Source of the DNA: Streptomyces lateritius
GTDB taxonomy: Bacteria > Actinomycetota > Actinomycetes > Streptomycetales > Streptomycetaceae
Direction: 5' to 3'
DNA: 64,000 nt
Assembly (NCBI RefSeq): GCF_014649715.1
Contig: NZ_BMTO01000021.1
Coordinates: 1 to 64,000 of the forward strand
This document shows, one piece after another, positions 1 through 9,206 of this stretch; the stretch's first letter is position 1, and each line of letters opens with the position of its first letter. Under the pieces are notes generated by a model that saw only the letters and a list, made by a program, of their open reading frames with translations, ran no database searches and had not been told where the DNA came from. Position numbers and translations under genes: made by a program.

Positions 1-270
1 CACATCGCTGCGCGATGTGCAAGGGGGGCGGTCGCTGCGCTCCCGCTGCCCACGCGATGCGTGGGCGGATCCCTTCGCTGCGCTTCGGGATCCGGTGGGG
101 CCGGCCGCTGCGCGACCGCCGACTGAGGGCGTGTCAGATGCGACTAGTCGGGTGTGTGGTTGGGGAGTTGGGGAGTCCTGCGGACTCTGGGGCGGGTCCG
201 CTGCGCTCCTCCGCCTGACGGTCCTTCCGGCTGCGCCTCCAGAACCTTGGGGCCCGCTGGCGCGGGCCGG
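1..270. repeat. Streptomyces-type telomere, left end of a linear replicon
   Basis: The first bases form a hairpin (cacatcg ... cgatgtg, 1-19) identical to palindrome II of the archetypal Streptomyces telomere, with the usual GCTGCGC loop. More palindromes follow: 48-66 (arms gcccacgc/gcgtgggc), 67-93 (arms ggatccc/gggatcc), and 251-268 (arms ggcccgc/gcgggcc). GCTGCG loops recur throughout. In Streptomyces such ends fold as 3' single-strand overhangs and are patched by protein-primed synthesis with Tap and Tpg. The first palindrome (about 15 bases in the archetype) is absent, so the contig probably stops just short of the true end. No ORF in this stretch looks coding. Confidence 0.9.
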
Positions 271-410
271 GCTGGCTACGAGGGGTGGGGGTCGCTCGTT
301 CGTGTGGGTTCCAGTGTAGCGCGTGCCTCAGGTTGATGCAGCATGTACCGTTGGCGGAAATACGGGACACCCCCCAACCACCCGGACGGGGCGCGGGAAG
401 CGAGGACTCT

Positions 411-1496
411 TTGAATCCGTCGAGCTTCGAAAAGCGCTTTGAAGCGCGGAAGGAAAACGATCGTGAGGTTAATTCGGGGCTGGACCCGGAGCTGATCCGC
501 TATCGGATCGTGGCGCAGTGCACCGATCCGGAGCACCCGGGCGCGTCGGTGGTGACGAACTACGCCTACGGACGGTCGGTCGAGGAGGCCGTCATCAAGG
601 CCCGCAAGGCGCTGGAAAAGCCGGACGGTCTGTACGGGGACCGGGGCATGTACCGCGTGGTGGAAGTGGTCGAGGAGAGCCCTTCCAGCGAGCTCCGGCA
701 GCAGGAGGACGCCCGCCGGCGGTACCTCACCACCATCCTGGAGAACGCCGCCACCACTGTGCGCGGCCGCGAGCCGGACAACCCGGATGCGGAACTCCTC
801 AGCCGCCTGGACGACTTCTTCACCCGCGCCGTCACCTTCCCCGCCCCGCACACCAGAGGCGTACACCCCCGGCCCCACCAAGCCACCTTCGGCTGGACCG
901 GCGAGCCGCCCGGGATTCAGCACGCCAGCGACCCCGGCCGGGCCCTGGCCCTGTTCCTCCTGGCCTACCTGGACCACCACGGCCTGGACCTGGTGGAGGC
1001 AAGTGCCCGCACCCGCGCCCTGCCCGAAGAGCGCACGGACGTCGGCCGGCCTTCGGCCCGTGCCGCGGAAGAGAACCAGGCGTCGCCGGAACTTGTCGAG
1101 CGCGTCCTGGACATCTGCGGACAGCACTACGCGGCCGTGACCGGCACCAGCTCCGAGCAGTGGGACCAGGAGTCGGCCCGGGAGGTCGTGCGCATCGCCC
1201 TGTGCACCGTGCAGTTGGCGGAGCGGGACACCTACTACCCGCGGGCGCTGGAGACCTACCTGCAAACGCACCGGGCGCGGCTGGAGCGGCTGTGGCGCCG
1301 CTACGGGCCCGGCGGCATGTTCGCGGGCGAGGTCGTGCTGATCGACCTGCCCGGGTGCTTCGTGCTGTGCGAGAGGATCGACGAAAGCCCGCTCTGGCTC
1401 GAAGGGGTCTGGACGCAGGAGGGCTGGAAGGAAAGCGCGCTGGAAAGGCTTGAGAACGCCTGGCTGTACGACACGGGAGAGGAGGACGGGCGATGA
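411..1496 (+). CDS. Hypothetical protein upstream of the telomeric helicase
   Basis: About 361 aa of unknown function. The frame is open from 285, but coding character begins near 410. I chose TTG 411 because a GAGG lies 5 bases upstream; ATG 336 is the alternative and has no clear ribosome site. The protein is soluble and acidic, without a signal peptide or membrane segment, and I recognise no catalytic motif. The stop codon overlaps the ATG of the helicase gene (ATGA at 1493-1496), so the two are probably one translationally coupled operon reading inward from the telomere. The pairing suggests a role at the replicon end, but that is inference. Confidence 0.7.
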   Translation: MNPSSFEKRFEARKENDREVNSGLDPELIRYRIVAQCTDPEHPGASVVTNYAYGRSVEEAVIKARKALEKPDGLYGDRGMYRVVEVVEESPSSELRQQEDARRRYLTTILENAATTVRGREPDNPDAELLSRLDDFFTRAVTFPAPHTRGVHPRPHQATFGWTGEPPGIQHASDPGRALALFLLAYLDHHGLDLVEASARTRALPEERTDVGRPSARAAEENQASPELVERVLDICGQHYAAVTGTSSEQWDQESAREVVRIALCTVQLAERDTYYPRALETYLQTHRARLERLWRRYGPGGMFAGEVVLIDLPGCFVLCERIDESPLWLEGVWTQEGWKESALERLENAWLYDTGEEDGR

Positions 1497-4159
1497 GCAG
1501 GATTCCGCTCAAGAAACACCAGATCGACCAGAAGTCGAGTTTCCGTAAGTGGGTCGGATTCCCTGCAAGGTCATCTGTGCCCCCTCAGGGTGCCCGTGGC
1601 ACGATCGTGTCAGCGACCGGGTCCGGCAAAACGATCATGGCTGCCGCGAGCGCCCTGGAGTGCTTCCCCGAGGGCCGGATCCTCGTCACCGTGCCGACCC
1701 TGGACCTGCTCGTGCAGACCGCCCAGGCGTGGCGGGCGGTGGGTCACCGCTCCCCCATGGTCGCGGTGTGCTCGCTGGAGAACGACCCGGTGCTGAACGA
1801 GTTGGGGGTGCGCACCACCACCAACCCGATCCAGCTCGCCCTGTGGGCCGGGCGCGGGCCGGTCATCGTATTCGCCACATACGCCTCTCTCGTGGACCGC
1901 GAGGACTTCGACGTCCCGACGGGCCAGCGGAAGGTTCGCGGGCCGCTGGAAGCCGCTCTGGCGGGCGGAGAGCGGCTGTATGGGCAGCAGATGGACGGCT
2001 TCCACCTCGCGATCGTCGATGAGGCCCACGGAACCGCTGGTGATCTTGGTCGTCCGTGGGCGGCGATCCACGACAACACCCGCATCCCCGCCGACTTCCG
2101 GCTCTACCTGACCGCGACCCCGCGCATCCTCGCCGCGCCCCGCCCGCAGAAGGGCACGGACGGCCAGGAGCCGGAACTCGCGACCATGGGCCAGGACTCC
2201 CAGACCTACGGGCCATGGCTGGCTGAGCTGGGACTCTCGGAGGCGATCGAACGCGAAATCCTCGCGGGGTTCGAGATCGACGTGCTGGAAATCCGCGACC
2301 CCTCACCGGTCCTCGGGGAATCGGAGGAGGCGCAGCGGGGCCGGCGCCTGGCGCTCCTGCAGACCGCGCTCCTGGAGCACGCGGCGGCGTACAACCTGCG
2401 CACCGTCATGACCTTCCACCAGAAGGTCGAGGAAGCCGCGGCTTTCGCGGAGAAGCTGCCAGAGACGGCTGCGCAGTTGTACGCCACCGAGATGTCGGCT
2501 GAGGAGCTGGCGGAGGCCGACAAGAAGGTGAAGGAGTTGCCCGCGTCCTCGATCGGCGCGGAGCTGTACGAGCTGGAGGCCGACCGCCACGTCCCGCCGG
2601 ACCGGGTGTGGTCGGCCTGGCTGTGCGGCGATCACCTCGTGTCCGAACGGCGCGAGGTCCTTCGCCAGTTCGCCAACGGCATCGACGCGGCCGGCCGCCG
2701 GGTACACCGTGCGTTCCTCGCCAGCGTTCGCGTGCTCGGGGAGGGCGTGGACATCACCGGCGAGCGGGGCGTGGAGGCCGTGTGCTTCGCCGACACCCGC
2801 GGCTCCCAGGTCGAGATCGTGCAGAACATCGGCCGGGCGCTCAGGCTCAACCGCGACGGCACCACGAAGGTCGCGCGCATCATCGTGCCGGTGTTCCTGG
2901 AGCCCGGCGAGGACCCGACGGACATGGTCGCCTCCGCCAGCTTCCGCCCCCTTGTAGCCGTCCTTCAGGGCCTGCGCTCGCACGATGAGCGCCTGGTCGA
3001 GCAGCTCGCCTCCCGGGCCCTCAGCAGCGGGAAGCGCAAGGTGCACGTCCGGCGCGATGAGGACGGGCAGATCGTCGGGGCCGGCGGCGAGAGCGACGGC
3101 GAGGACCAGGAGCAGGACAACACCGACGCCGCTGCCGAGTCGGCCCTGCTCCACTTCTCCAGTCCGCGCGACGCGTCGACCATCGCGGCCTTCCTGCGTA
3201 CCCGGGTGTACCGGCCGGAGTCGCTGGTGTGGCTGGAGGGCTACCAGGCCCTGCTGCGCTGGCGGGCGGAGAACGAGATCACCGGCCTCTACGCCGTTCC
3301 CTACGACGTTGAGGTCGAGGTCGGGGCGACGAAGGCGTTTCCGCTTGGGCGCTGGGTCCACCAGCAGCGGAAGGCCCTGCGGGCCGGGGAGCTGGAGGAG
3401 CGGCGCAAGACCCTGCTCGACTTGCCGGAGGCCGGGATGGTGTGGGAGCCGGGCGAGGAAGCCTGGGAGAACAAGCTCGCCGCGCTGCGCTCCTATCGGC
3501 AGGCCACGGGCCACCTTGCTCCCCGCCAGGACCAGGTGTGGGGCGAGGGCGAGGCAATGGTGCCCATCGGGCAACACATGGCGAACCTGCGCCGGAAGGG
3601 CGGTCTCGGGAAGGACGCGGAGCGGGCCGTGGTGCGGGCGCAGCAGCTGGCCGCAGTCGATGAGGACTGGGACTGCCCGTGGCCGCTGGACTGGCAGCGG
3701 CACTACCGTGTCCTCGCGGACTTGGTCGACGCCGACGGAGTCCTGCCGGCCATCGAACCGGGGGTGCTGTTCGAGGGCGATGACATCGGGCGGTGGCTGG
3801 AGCGGCAGAAGAACCCGGGCACCTGGGCGCAGCTCCTGCCCGAGCAGCAGGAGCGGCTGTCGAAGCTGGGCATCAAGCCCGCTGAGGCCGCGTCTCCCGC
3901 CCCGGTAGCCGCTCGTGCGACAAAGGGGCAGAGCAAGGCGCAGGCGGCGTTCCAGCGGGGCCTGGCGGCCCTCGCGCAGTGGGTGGAGCGTGAGGGCGAC
4001 CGGCCGGTGCCGAGGGGCCACAGCGAACAGATCACCGTCGACGGCGAGGCGGAGCCGGTGACCGTCAAGCTGGGCGTATGGATTTCGAACACGAAATCCA
4101 GGAGGGACCGGCTGGACGCCGACCAGCTCGCCGCACTCGCGGAACTGGGCATGGCATAA
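1493..4159 (+). CDS. TtrA-like telomere-proximal DEAH-box helicase
   Basis: An 888-aa superfamily 2 helicase. Walker A is ATGSGKT (residues 41-47), the DEAH box is at 176-179, motif III (TAT) at 207-209, and motif VI QNIGRALR at 444-451. The C-terminal third has helicase-associated (HA) repeats with spaced Trp residues (for example WENKLAALRSYRQATGH and the final LGVWISNTK region). The first gene pair inside many Streptomyces chromosome and linear-plasmid telomeres encodes this protein; its homologue TtrA on SLP2 and the S. lividans chromosome is linked to conjugal transfer from the end. The start is fixed by the ATGA overlap with the upstream gene. All motifs look intact. Confidence 0.92.
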   Translation: MSRIPLKKHQIDQKSSFRKWVGFPARSSVPPQGARGTIVSATGSGKTIMAAASALECFPEGRILVTVPTLDLLVQTAQAWRAVGHRSPMVAVCSLENDPVLNELGVRTTTNPIQLALWAGRGPVIVFATYASLVDREDFDVPTGQRKVRGPLEAALAGGERLYGQQMDGFHLAIVDEAHGTAGDLGRPWAAIHDNTRIPADFRLYLTATPRILAAPRPQKGTDGQEPELATMGQDSQTYGPWLAELGLSEAIEREILAGFEIDVLEIRDPSPVLGESEEAQRGRRLALLQTALLEHAAAYNLRTVMTFHQKVEEAAAFAEKLPETAAQLYATEMSAEELAEADKKVKELPASSIGAELYELEADRHVPPDRVWSAWLCGDHLVSERREVLRQFANGIDAAGRRVHRAFLASVRVLGEGVDITGERGVEAVCFADTRGSQVEIVQNIGRALRLNRDGTTKVARIIVPVFLEPGEDPTDMVASASFRPLVAVLQGLRSHDERLVEQLASRALSSGKRKVHVRRDEDGQIVGAGGESDGEDQEQDNTDAAAESALLHFSSPRDASTIAAFLRTRVYRPESLVWLEGYQALLRWRAENEITGLYAVPYDVEVEVGATKAFPLGRWVHQQRKALRAGELEERRKTLLDLPEAGMVWEPGEEAWENKLAALRSYRQATGHLAPRQDQVWGEGEAMVPIGQHMANLRRKGGLGKDAERAVVRAQQLAAVDEDWDCPWPLDWQRHYRVLADLVDADGVLPAIEPGVLFEGDDIGRWLERQKNPGTWAQLLPEQQERLSKLGIKPAEAASPAPVAARATKGQSKAQAAFQRGLAALAQWVEREGDRPVPRGHSEQITVDGEAEPVTVKLGVWISNTKSRRDRLDADQLAALAELGMA

Positions 4160-4237
4160 AGCTCAGGACACGGGGATTTAGAAGTTCAGGTGCTCGACAG
4201 CCCGGCCGTCAGCGGGCTCACGGATGCACGGGAGGCG

Positions 4238-4708
4238 CTACGAACGGGTGATGCAGAAGTAACGGATCGTGTCCTCATGAAGGTCAGCGCTATCGCTGGC
4301 CTGAAGGTCGAGCTGGATACCGGTGAGCGCGTTGCGGACCTCTTCCTTCTTCGCGACGTACCTCAAGCGCTCCCGGGACACCTGTGTATCGGGAGTCCAA
4401 CAAACGAATACGATCCTGGTCTGTTGGGTCCCCTCCTCGCCGAGCCGGAGCGGATGAACGCACCCACACTGATGCCTGTCTGGCGCCCGGTTCGCGGCGA
4501 TCGACGCCAGCCCGCCTTCCACGTACGTGGGCGAACCGGCGGCAGGCCCGGGTACCACCGGGAATCGCCGGTCGCCAACGGACCCGACGGAGATGTACGT
4601 GGGCGACGTCCTCGACTGGCCGCGCCGCCGCTTTCCCGAGGCGCGCAAGATGGGCACCGTCGGCTTCGGCGGGCACTGGACGATCCAGCCGGCCCTGCGC
4701 CGGACCAT
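4238..4708 (-). CDS. ADF/cofilin-type actin-binding domain protein, possibly N-terminally degraded
   Basis: The C-terminal half of this minus-strand frame matches the ADF-homology domain of eukaryotic cofilins. RIVFVCWTPDT, then RYVAKKEEVRNALTG, then GIQLDLQASDSADLHEDTI reproduces the cofilin pattern (KIxFxxWxPDT, MxYASSKDxxxxxLxGIQxxLQAxDxxE). Upstream, TYISVGSVG and SPTYVEGGLASI fit the preceding strands, with a Pro/Gly insertion between them. The first 40 or so residues do not match and ATG 4708 has no clear ribosome site, so the 5' end may be truncated or replaced; the frame stays open far upstream, so it cannot define the start. It ends at TAG 4238. ADF-H proteins sever or bind actin filaments; a bacterial target is unknown. 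Domain certain, intactness uncertain. Confidence 0.6.
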   Translation of the reverse strand: MVRRRAGWIVQCPPKPTVPILRASGKRRRGQSRTSPTYISVGSVGDRRFPVVPGPAAGSPTYVEGGLASIAANRAPDRHQCGCVHPLRLGEEGTQQTRIVFVCWTPDTQVSRERLRYVAKKEEVRNALTGIQLDLQASDSADLHEDTIRYFCITRS

Positions 4709-4729
4709 GTCGGTCGGACGACGAGTCAG

Positions 4730-4990
4730 GTACTCGCCGCAGATTCGCTCACGGCCGCCGGGGTCGCACCGGGTACCGGCACGGGATACGCCGCCAAGTC
4801 CGGTGAGGAGACCAAGAGCCTGAAACAGCTGTACCGCGAGGCGAAGGCGGAGGGCGGCATAACCAACCGTTCGCTCACCGTCAGGTCCGCTCGCAACATG
4901 CGGGCCGTGGTGATGCACAACGAGGCTTGGGCGCGTAAGCACACGTGTCGGGGGGCCAGCGCATGCCTCGATCATGAACTGGTCGGTTGA
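4730..4990 (+). pseudogene. Unrecognised coding fragment, plus strand
   Basis: The plus frame ending at TGA 4990 has plausible protein texture in its last 80 residues (KSLKQLYREAKAEGGI, then NRSLTVRSARNMRAVVM) but no credible start. Another plus frame just upstream (4587-4710, EMYVGDVLDWPRRRFPEARK) also looks coding. The two frames do not join without a shift, and they overlap the minus-strand cofilin-like frame at its 5' side. I read the interval as juxtaposed gene fragments. No family recognised. Confidence 0.3.
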
Positions 4991-5121
4991 CAGGCGGCGA
5001 CCGCGGCGCCGTGCCCGGGCGGACGGTAGGCGAGCCAAGCCCGGATACCTGGCGCGGCCGTACGCCGGCTCCGTGCGCCGCGGGGGCTGGGCCCGGCCGT
5101 TGGGCTCAGCCCCCGCAGCGC

Positions 5122-7128
5122 TCACTCTCCCCGTGTCCCCGCCTGCCGGGTGACTGCCCGCAGCAGGGGACGGCTCAGGGCGCCGACCGCCAGGATTCCG
5201 CCGAACCCGGCGGCGCAGCACACCGCGAGAACGATCAGGCCGCGTGCGTCGAACGACGAGTCGCCGCCCGCCAGCATCATCGAGCCCCCGCACAGCAGCC
5301 CCGTCGCGACAGCCCCGCCCGCCAGCACCGTGACCGGGATCAGCGTCTCCCGGCTGCGGGCGGCGTCCAGGACCCGCAGCGGGGTCCCAGCCAGGTGCAG
5401 GAGGCCGTAGGTGCGGCGGCGGTCCAGGACGGCGGCGGCCGCGGTGATCCCGGCCGAGGTGATGGCGACCGTGAACGTCACCACGAGCACCATCCGGGTG
5501 ATGGTGGTGAAGTCCCGGGTGAACCGTTCCTCGGACCAGTTCACCTCGGGCCCGGTGATCGGGTACTGGTCGGGGATCAGTCCCGTCAGCGCGGTACGGG
5601 CGCGGTCCAGGTCGGCCGGGCCGCCGGACACGGTGGCGGTGACCTGGCGGCTGTCGGAGGGGCCCTGGGCCACGAAGCCGTCGTCCCCGATCACCGCGGT
5701 CACCCCAGCGGCGTGCAGACGTTGTTCGGCCAGCGTCCGCACCTGCGTCACCTTGTTGTCCGGGACGGCGATGGCGAGCTGGTCGGGCCGTCCTCCCCAC
5801 GAGGAAGCGGCGTCCAGGGTGAGCAGGGCGAAGAACCCGGCGACGAAACCGGCCAGGGTGAGCCCGGAGACGATCCGCCAGGCGGCCTTCGGATCGTCCA
5901 GCAGCCGGCGCCCGGCCAGCAGCGTCGCCGGCCGCTTGGCCAGGGCGGTGACGATCCTGCCGAGCAGCCGGACCACCCAGGGCCCGATCACGGCCAGCGC
6001 CAGGAAGAGCGCGGCGAACGCGTACAGCGCCATGGAGTCGTCGCTGCCGTACTTCTTCGTGATCCAGCCGTACACGGCGACGACGACCACGAAGACCACC
6101 GCTCGTACGGCGCTCGCTCCCCGGCTGCGCGAACGGCGTGCCACGCCCAGCGGGCCGACGACCACCTGACGGAGCCCGGCGAGCGCGCTGATGACGACCA
6201 GTGCGACCACCCCGGCCGTCACCGCCAGCAGTGGCGGCGCGCCGATCCACAGGTCGGCCGGATACCAGGCGCCGCCCGCGAGCGGCAGACTCGCCGCCAC
6301 CGGCAGCAGCACCGCGTACCCCACGACGCCTAGCAGCGCCCCTGCCGTTCCGGTCAGCAGCGCCTCGGCGGCCGTCAGCCCGGCGATACGGCCCGGCGTG
6401 GCGCCGATCAGGCGGAGCGCGGCGAGCCGCTCGTCGCGCCGGGAGACCGACAGCCGGGCGGCGGAGGCCCCCAGCACCAGCAGCGGAACGACGACGAGGA
6501 CGGTGGCGACCCGGGCCAGGGACTCGTATATCCCGCCCATGCCGTCCGTGAGCGGCGCGCCGGTGAAAGATGCGACGCGCGTGGGGGAGGCGATGTCGCC
6601 GACCCGGCGGGGATCGGGCTCGCGCGGGGTGGTGACCGCCGGGTCGGTCGAGCGGTGTCCGACCACCGCGACGAGTTCGCCGGGGTGCGTCAGCGCCGCG
6701 CGGCCCAGTGTTCCGGTGGGTGTGCCGGGGACGGGGTGGCGGTCGGCGGGCAGCCGGTCGAGCAGGGCGCCGAGCGCCGGGGAGACCCACAGCTCGCCCG
6801 GGGCGGGGAAGCGGTCGAGGCCGGGCGGGGCGGGAGCGGTGCGCCCGGGCAGCCGGGCGACATCCACGACGGTGACGGGCACTCCCCGGGTGAACGTCGT
6901 CCCGACCGCCTCGACGGCCACCGGACGGGAGGACTCCACCGGGTTGCGCCAGTCGGCGCGGTCCGAGCGGTGCTGGAAGCCCAGGTTCATCGCGACGCAC
7001 AGCAGCAGCAGGGTGGTGGACACGGCCGCCGCAGCGACCGCGAGGCCGGTGACGAGCAGGCCGGTGCGTCCGCCGGCCCGGGTGAGTCGCCAGGTCAGCG
7101 CCCAGGTGGTGCGGTCCAGTGCCCTCAT
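5122..7128 (-). CDS. FtsX-family ABC transporter permease
   Basis: A 668-aa integral membrane protein of the MacB/FtsX superfamily. An N-terminal membrane segment (LLVTGLAVAAAAVSTTLLLL) is followed by a roughly 150-residue extracytoplasmic region. Next come a three-helix FtsX block (VATVLVVVPLLVLGASAARLSVSRRDERLAALRLIGATP region), a second extracellular domain and a C-terminal FtsX block. ATG 7128 was chosen because it overlaps the ATPase stop (TCAT on the plus strand, 7125-7128); an in-frame ATG at 7221 lies inside the ATPase gene. The permease exports or extracts a hydrophobic substrate or peptide with the adjacent ATPase. Substrate unknown. Confidence 0.88.
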   Translation of the reverse strand: MRALDRTTWALTWRLTRAGGRTGLLVTGLAVAAAAVSTTLLLLCVAMNLGFQHRSDRADWRNPVESSRPVAVEAVGTTFTRGVPVTVVDVARLPGRTAPAPPGLDRFPAPGELWVSPALGALLDRLPADRHPVPGTPTGTLGRAALTHPGELVAVVGHRSTDPAVTTPREPDPRRVGDIASPTRVASFTGAPLTDGMGGIYESLARVATVLVVVPLLVLGASAARLSVSRRDERLAALRLIGATPGRIAGLTAAEALLTGTAGALLGVVGYAVLLPVAASLPLAGGAWYPADLWIGAPPLLAVTAGVVALVVISALAGLRQVVVGPLGVARRSRSRGASAVRAVVFVVVVAVYGWITKKYGSDDSMALYAFAALFLALAVIGPWVVRLLGRIVTALAKRPATLLAGRRLLDDPKAAWRIVSGLTLAGFVAGFFALLTLDAASSWGGRPDQLAIAVPDNKVTQVRTLAEQRLHAAGVTAVIGDDGFVAQGPSDSRQVTATVSGGPADLDRARTALTGLIPDQYPITGPEVNWSEERFTRDFTTITRMVLVVTFTVAITSAGITAAAAVLDRRRTYGLLHLAGTPLRVLDAARSRETLIPVTVLAGGAVATGLLCGGSMMLAGGDSSFDARGLIVLAVCCAAGFGGILAVGALSRPLLRAVTRQAGTRGE

Positions 7129-7847
7129 CGCCGGTACCCCGCATTCGCCTCGGCGCCGGTCTCCGCCTCGGTGTGCGCCTCGGCCAGCAGGCCGTCGCGG
7201 ACCCGCACCGTGCGGTCGCACCAGCGGGCCACGTTCGCGTCGTGGGTGACCACGACCAGGGCGGCGCCCTGGCTACGACTCACCTCCGCCAGCAGGTGGA
7301 TCACCTCCATGCCGGTGGTCTGGTCCAGCGCGCCGGTCGGCTCGTCCGCGAAGATCACCTTCGGGCGGCCGACCAGAGCCCGGGCGATGGCCACCCGTTG
7401 CGCCTGGCCTCCGGACAGCTGTCCGGGACGCCGGCTCTCCAGGCCCTGCAGGCCCAGCGGCCCGAACCACTGCCGGGCCTGCTCGACGGCCTCCCGGCGC
7501 GCCGTGCCGCCGAGCATCAGCGGCAGCGCCACGTTCTCGTCGGCGGGCAGTTCCGGCAGCAGCTGGCCGGACTGGAAGACGAAGCCGAACGCGGTGCGGC
7601 GCAGCTCGCTGCGGGCCGGTTCACGGAGCTGGTCGATCCTCTTGCCGTCCAGCAGGACTTCACCGGAGTCGGGCCGTTCGATCCCGGCCAGGCAGTGCAG
7701 CAGGGTGGATTTGCCGGAGCCGGACGGGCCCATGACGGCCAGTGACTCGCCGGCCGTGATGCCGATGTCGACGCCGGCCAGGGCGCGGGTCATGCCGTAG
7801 GACTTGAACAGGCCGGTCCCCGACAGGACGGCTGAGGGGGTGTTCAT
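7125..7847 (-). CDS. ABC transporter ATP-binding protein (MacB/LolD type)
   Basis: A 240-aa nucleotide-binding subunit with Walker A GPSGSGKST (residues 40-48), signature LSGGQAQRVAIARAL, Walker B VIFADEPTGALD and the H-loop in VVTHD. Start ATG 7847 has GGGGAGA upstream. It overlaps the FtsX-type permease by four bases, so both are made from one transcript. The ALD after the Walker B motif and the FtsX partner place it in the LolD/MacB branch, typical of antimicrobial-peptide export or sensing. The two-component system transcribed in the opposite direction from the same intergenic region is a likely regulator. Confidence 0.92.
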   Translation of the reverse strand: MNTPSAVLSGTGLFKSYGMTRALAGVDIGITAGESLAVMGPSGSGKSTLLHCLAGIERPDSGEVLLDGKRIDQLREPARSELRRTAFGFVFQSGQLLPELPADENVALPLMLGGTARREAVEQARQWFGPLGLQGLESRRPGQLSGGQAQRVAIARALVGRPKVIFADEPTGALDQTTGMEVIHLLAEVSRSQGAALVVVTHDANVARWCDRTVRVRDGLLAEAHTEAETGAEANAGYRR

Positions 7848-8009
7848 CGGGCGGTCTCCCCGGAGAGAAGGGTGCTCATCAGGTGCATGGCGTCCACGAT
7901 CGGGGCGCACGGTTTCCGGCAGGCTCGGCCGGACGGCCGATTGTGGGGACCGGACATCGGCCATTCGGCCGAGCCCGCCGGGAATCGCCGCTTCCGTATC
8001 CTGCTGGGC
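7848..8009. promoter_or_regulatory. Divergent promoter region between ABC exporter and two-component system
   Basis: These 162 bases separate two oppositely transcribed operons, so they should carry both promoters and any response-regulator binding site. I see no clear operator palindrome. The kinase frame is open through the whole interval (from 7872), but the segment has poor coding character. Confidence 0.5.
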
Positions 8010-9206
8010 GTGTACTCAGAAACTCCGCTGCTCCGCCGGGCGCTGATCGCCGCCGGCTGGATCTTCCTCGGCCTGTTGTGGCTTTTCGACGTGTTCGCCG
8101 ACAGGGCGACCGACCACCGCTGGCCGAGCTTGCTGCAGATGGTGTCCGGCCCGCTCGCCTGCATGGCGCTACTGTGGCCCGCTCGTCGGCCGAGCGTGCC
8201 GGTACGTGCCGTGCTCGTCGCGGGCGGCTCGCTGGTCCTCACGGCCGTGATCGCCACGTGGGCGGGCCCGGACATTGCCAGTACGTTCGGGGCGCTGGAG
8301 AGCGTCGCTCTGCTGGTGCTGCTGTCCCGCGCGGTGTGGGCGGTGCCGGGCCCGAGGGCCGCGGTGGCCGTTTCGGCCGTGCTGACCGCGGTGGTCATCG
8401 TGATCCCGCTGCGCTTGCTGCCGGCGGACATCCAGAACGACGGCCAGAACGCCATCAGCGGGTCCCTGCTGATGGCGCTCGGCGCCGGCCTGGCTCTCGC
8501 ATGGGGCCTGCGGGCACGGCTGATGGAGGAGCGGCGGGCCCGCGACGTCGCCGCCGTACGCCAGCGTCAGCGCCTGGAACTCGCCCACGACCTGCACGAC
8601 TTCGTGGCCCACCACGTCACCGGCATCATCGTCCAGGCCAATGCCGCGCTGGCCCTTCAGCACACCGCACCGGAACAGGTCCAACCGCTGCTGCAGAACA
8701 TCACCCGCTCCGGATCGGAGGCACTGGACTCGATGCGCCGTCTGGTGCGGGTCATGCGCGAGGACGACCACGCGGGCGTGCGGCCCGGCGAGGTGTGGGC
8801 GGAACTCGCCCGCCTGGTCTCCGCGTTCTCCGGAGACGATGCGGACGCCCAGTTGCACGTGGCCGCGGCGGCCCGCGAGGTGCGGCTCGCCCCCGAGGTG
8901 GAGACGTCCGTGCACCGCGTGGTGCAGGAGGCGTTGACCAACGTGCGCCGGCACGCGCCCGGCGCCGTGGTCGCCGTACGGATCGATGTGGACGGGCACC
9001 GGCTGCGGGTCGAGGCGTACAACACGGCGCCGGCCGCGCGCCACCCCGGCCCGGTCGGCGGGCGCGGCGGCTTCGGCCTGGTCGGCCTGCGGGAACGCGT
9101 CGAAGCGGTGGAGGGCACGCTGACCGCCGCTCCCACCGACGACGGCGGCTGGCGGGTGACCGCCGCCTTCCCGGTGCTGGCCGCTGTGGCAGGATCGGCG
9201 GCGTGA
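8010..9206 (+). CDS. Sensor histidine kinase, DesK/NarX type (HisKA_3)
   Basis: A 398-aa membrane kinase. About six hydrophobic segments occupy residues 10-170. The dimerisation/phosphoacceptor helix LELAHDLHDFVAHHVTGIIV follows, with the acceptor His at 196, and a GHKL ATPase domain ending in GRGGFGLVGLRERV. GTG 8010 was chosen because the region upstream is not coding-like. The gene shares a GTGA overlap with the response regulator. With no extracytoplasmic sensor domain, it probably senses the membrane or works with the divergent exporter, as in many bacitracin- or lantibiotic-type detoxification modules. That link is inferred from position only. Confidence 0.9.
   Translation: MYSETPLLRRALIAAGWIFLGLLWLFDVFADRATDHRWPSLLQMVSGPLACMALLWPARRPSVPVRAVLVAGGSLVLTAVIATWAGPDIASTFGALESVALLVLLSRAVWAVPGPRAAVAVSAVLTAVVIVIPLRLLPADIQNDGQNAISGSLLMALGAGLALAWGLRARLMEERRARDVAAVRQRQRLELAHDLHDFVAHHVTGIIVQANAALALQHTAPEQVQPLLQNITRSGSEALDSMRRLVRVMREDDHAGVRPGEVWAELARLVSAFSGDDADAQLHVAAAAREVRLAPEVETSVHRVVQEALTNVRRHAPGAVVAVRIDVDGHRLRVEAYNTAPAARHPGPVGGRGGFGLVGLRERVEAVEGTLTAAPTDDGGWRVTAAFPVLAAVAGSAA

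Noticed and set aside
2303..4021. 572-aa minus-strand frame inside the helicase gene
   Set aside because: The helicase has complete SF2 motifs on the other strand; the antisense frame has no motif.
4709..7144. Very long minus-strand frame (to 968 aa) overlapping the FtsX permease
   Set aside because: Above 4708 it is a high-GC shadow of the permease gene with Arg/Pro/Gly-rich nonsense composition. Only its last part (4238-4708) has family similarity.
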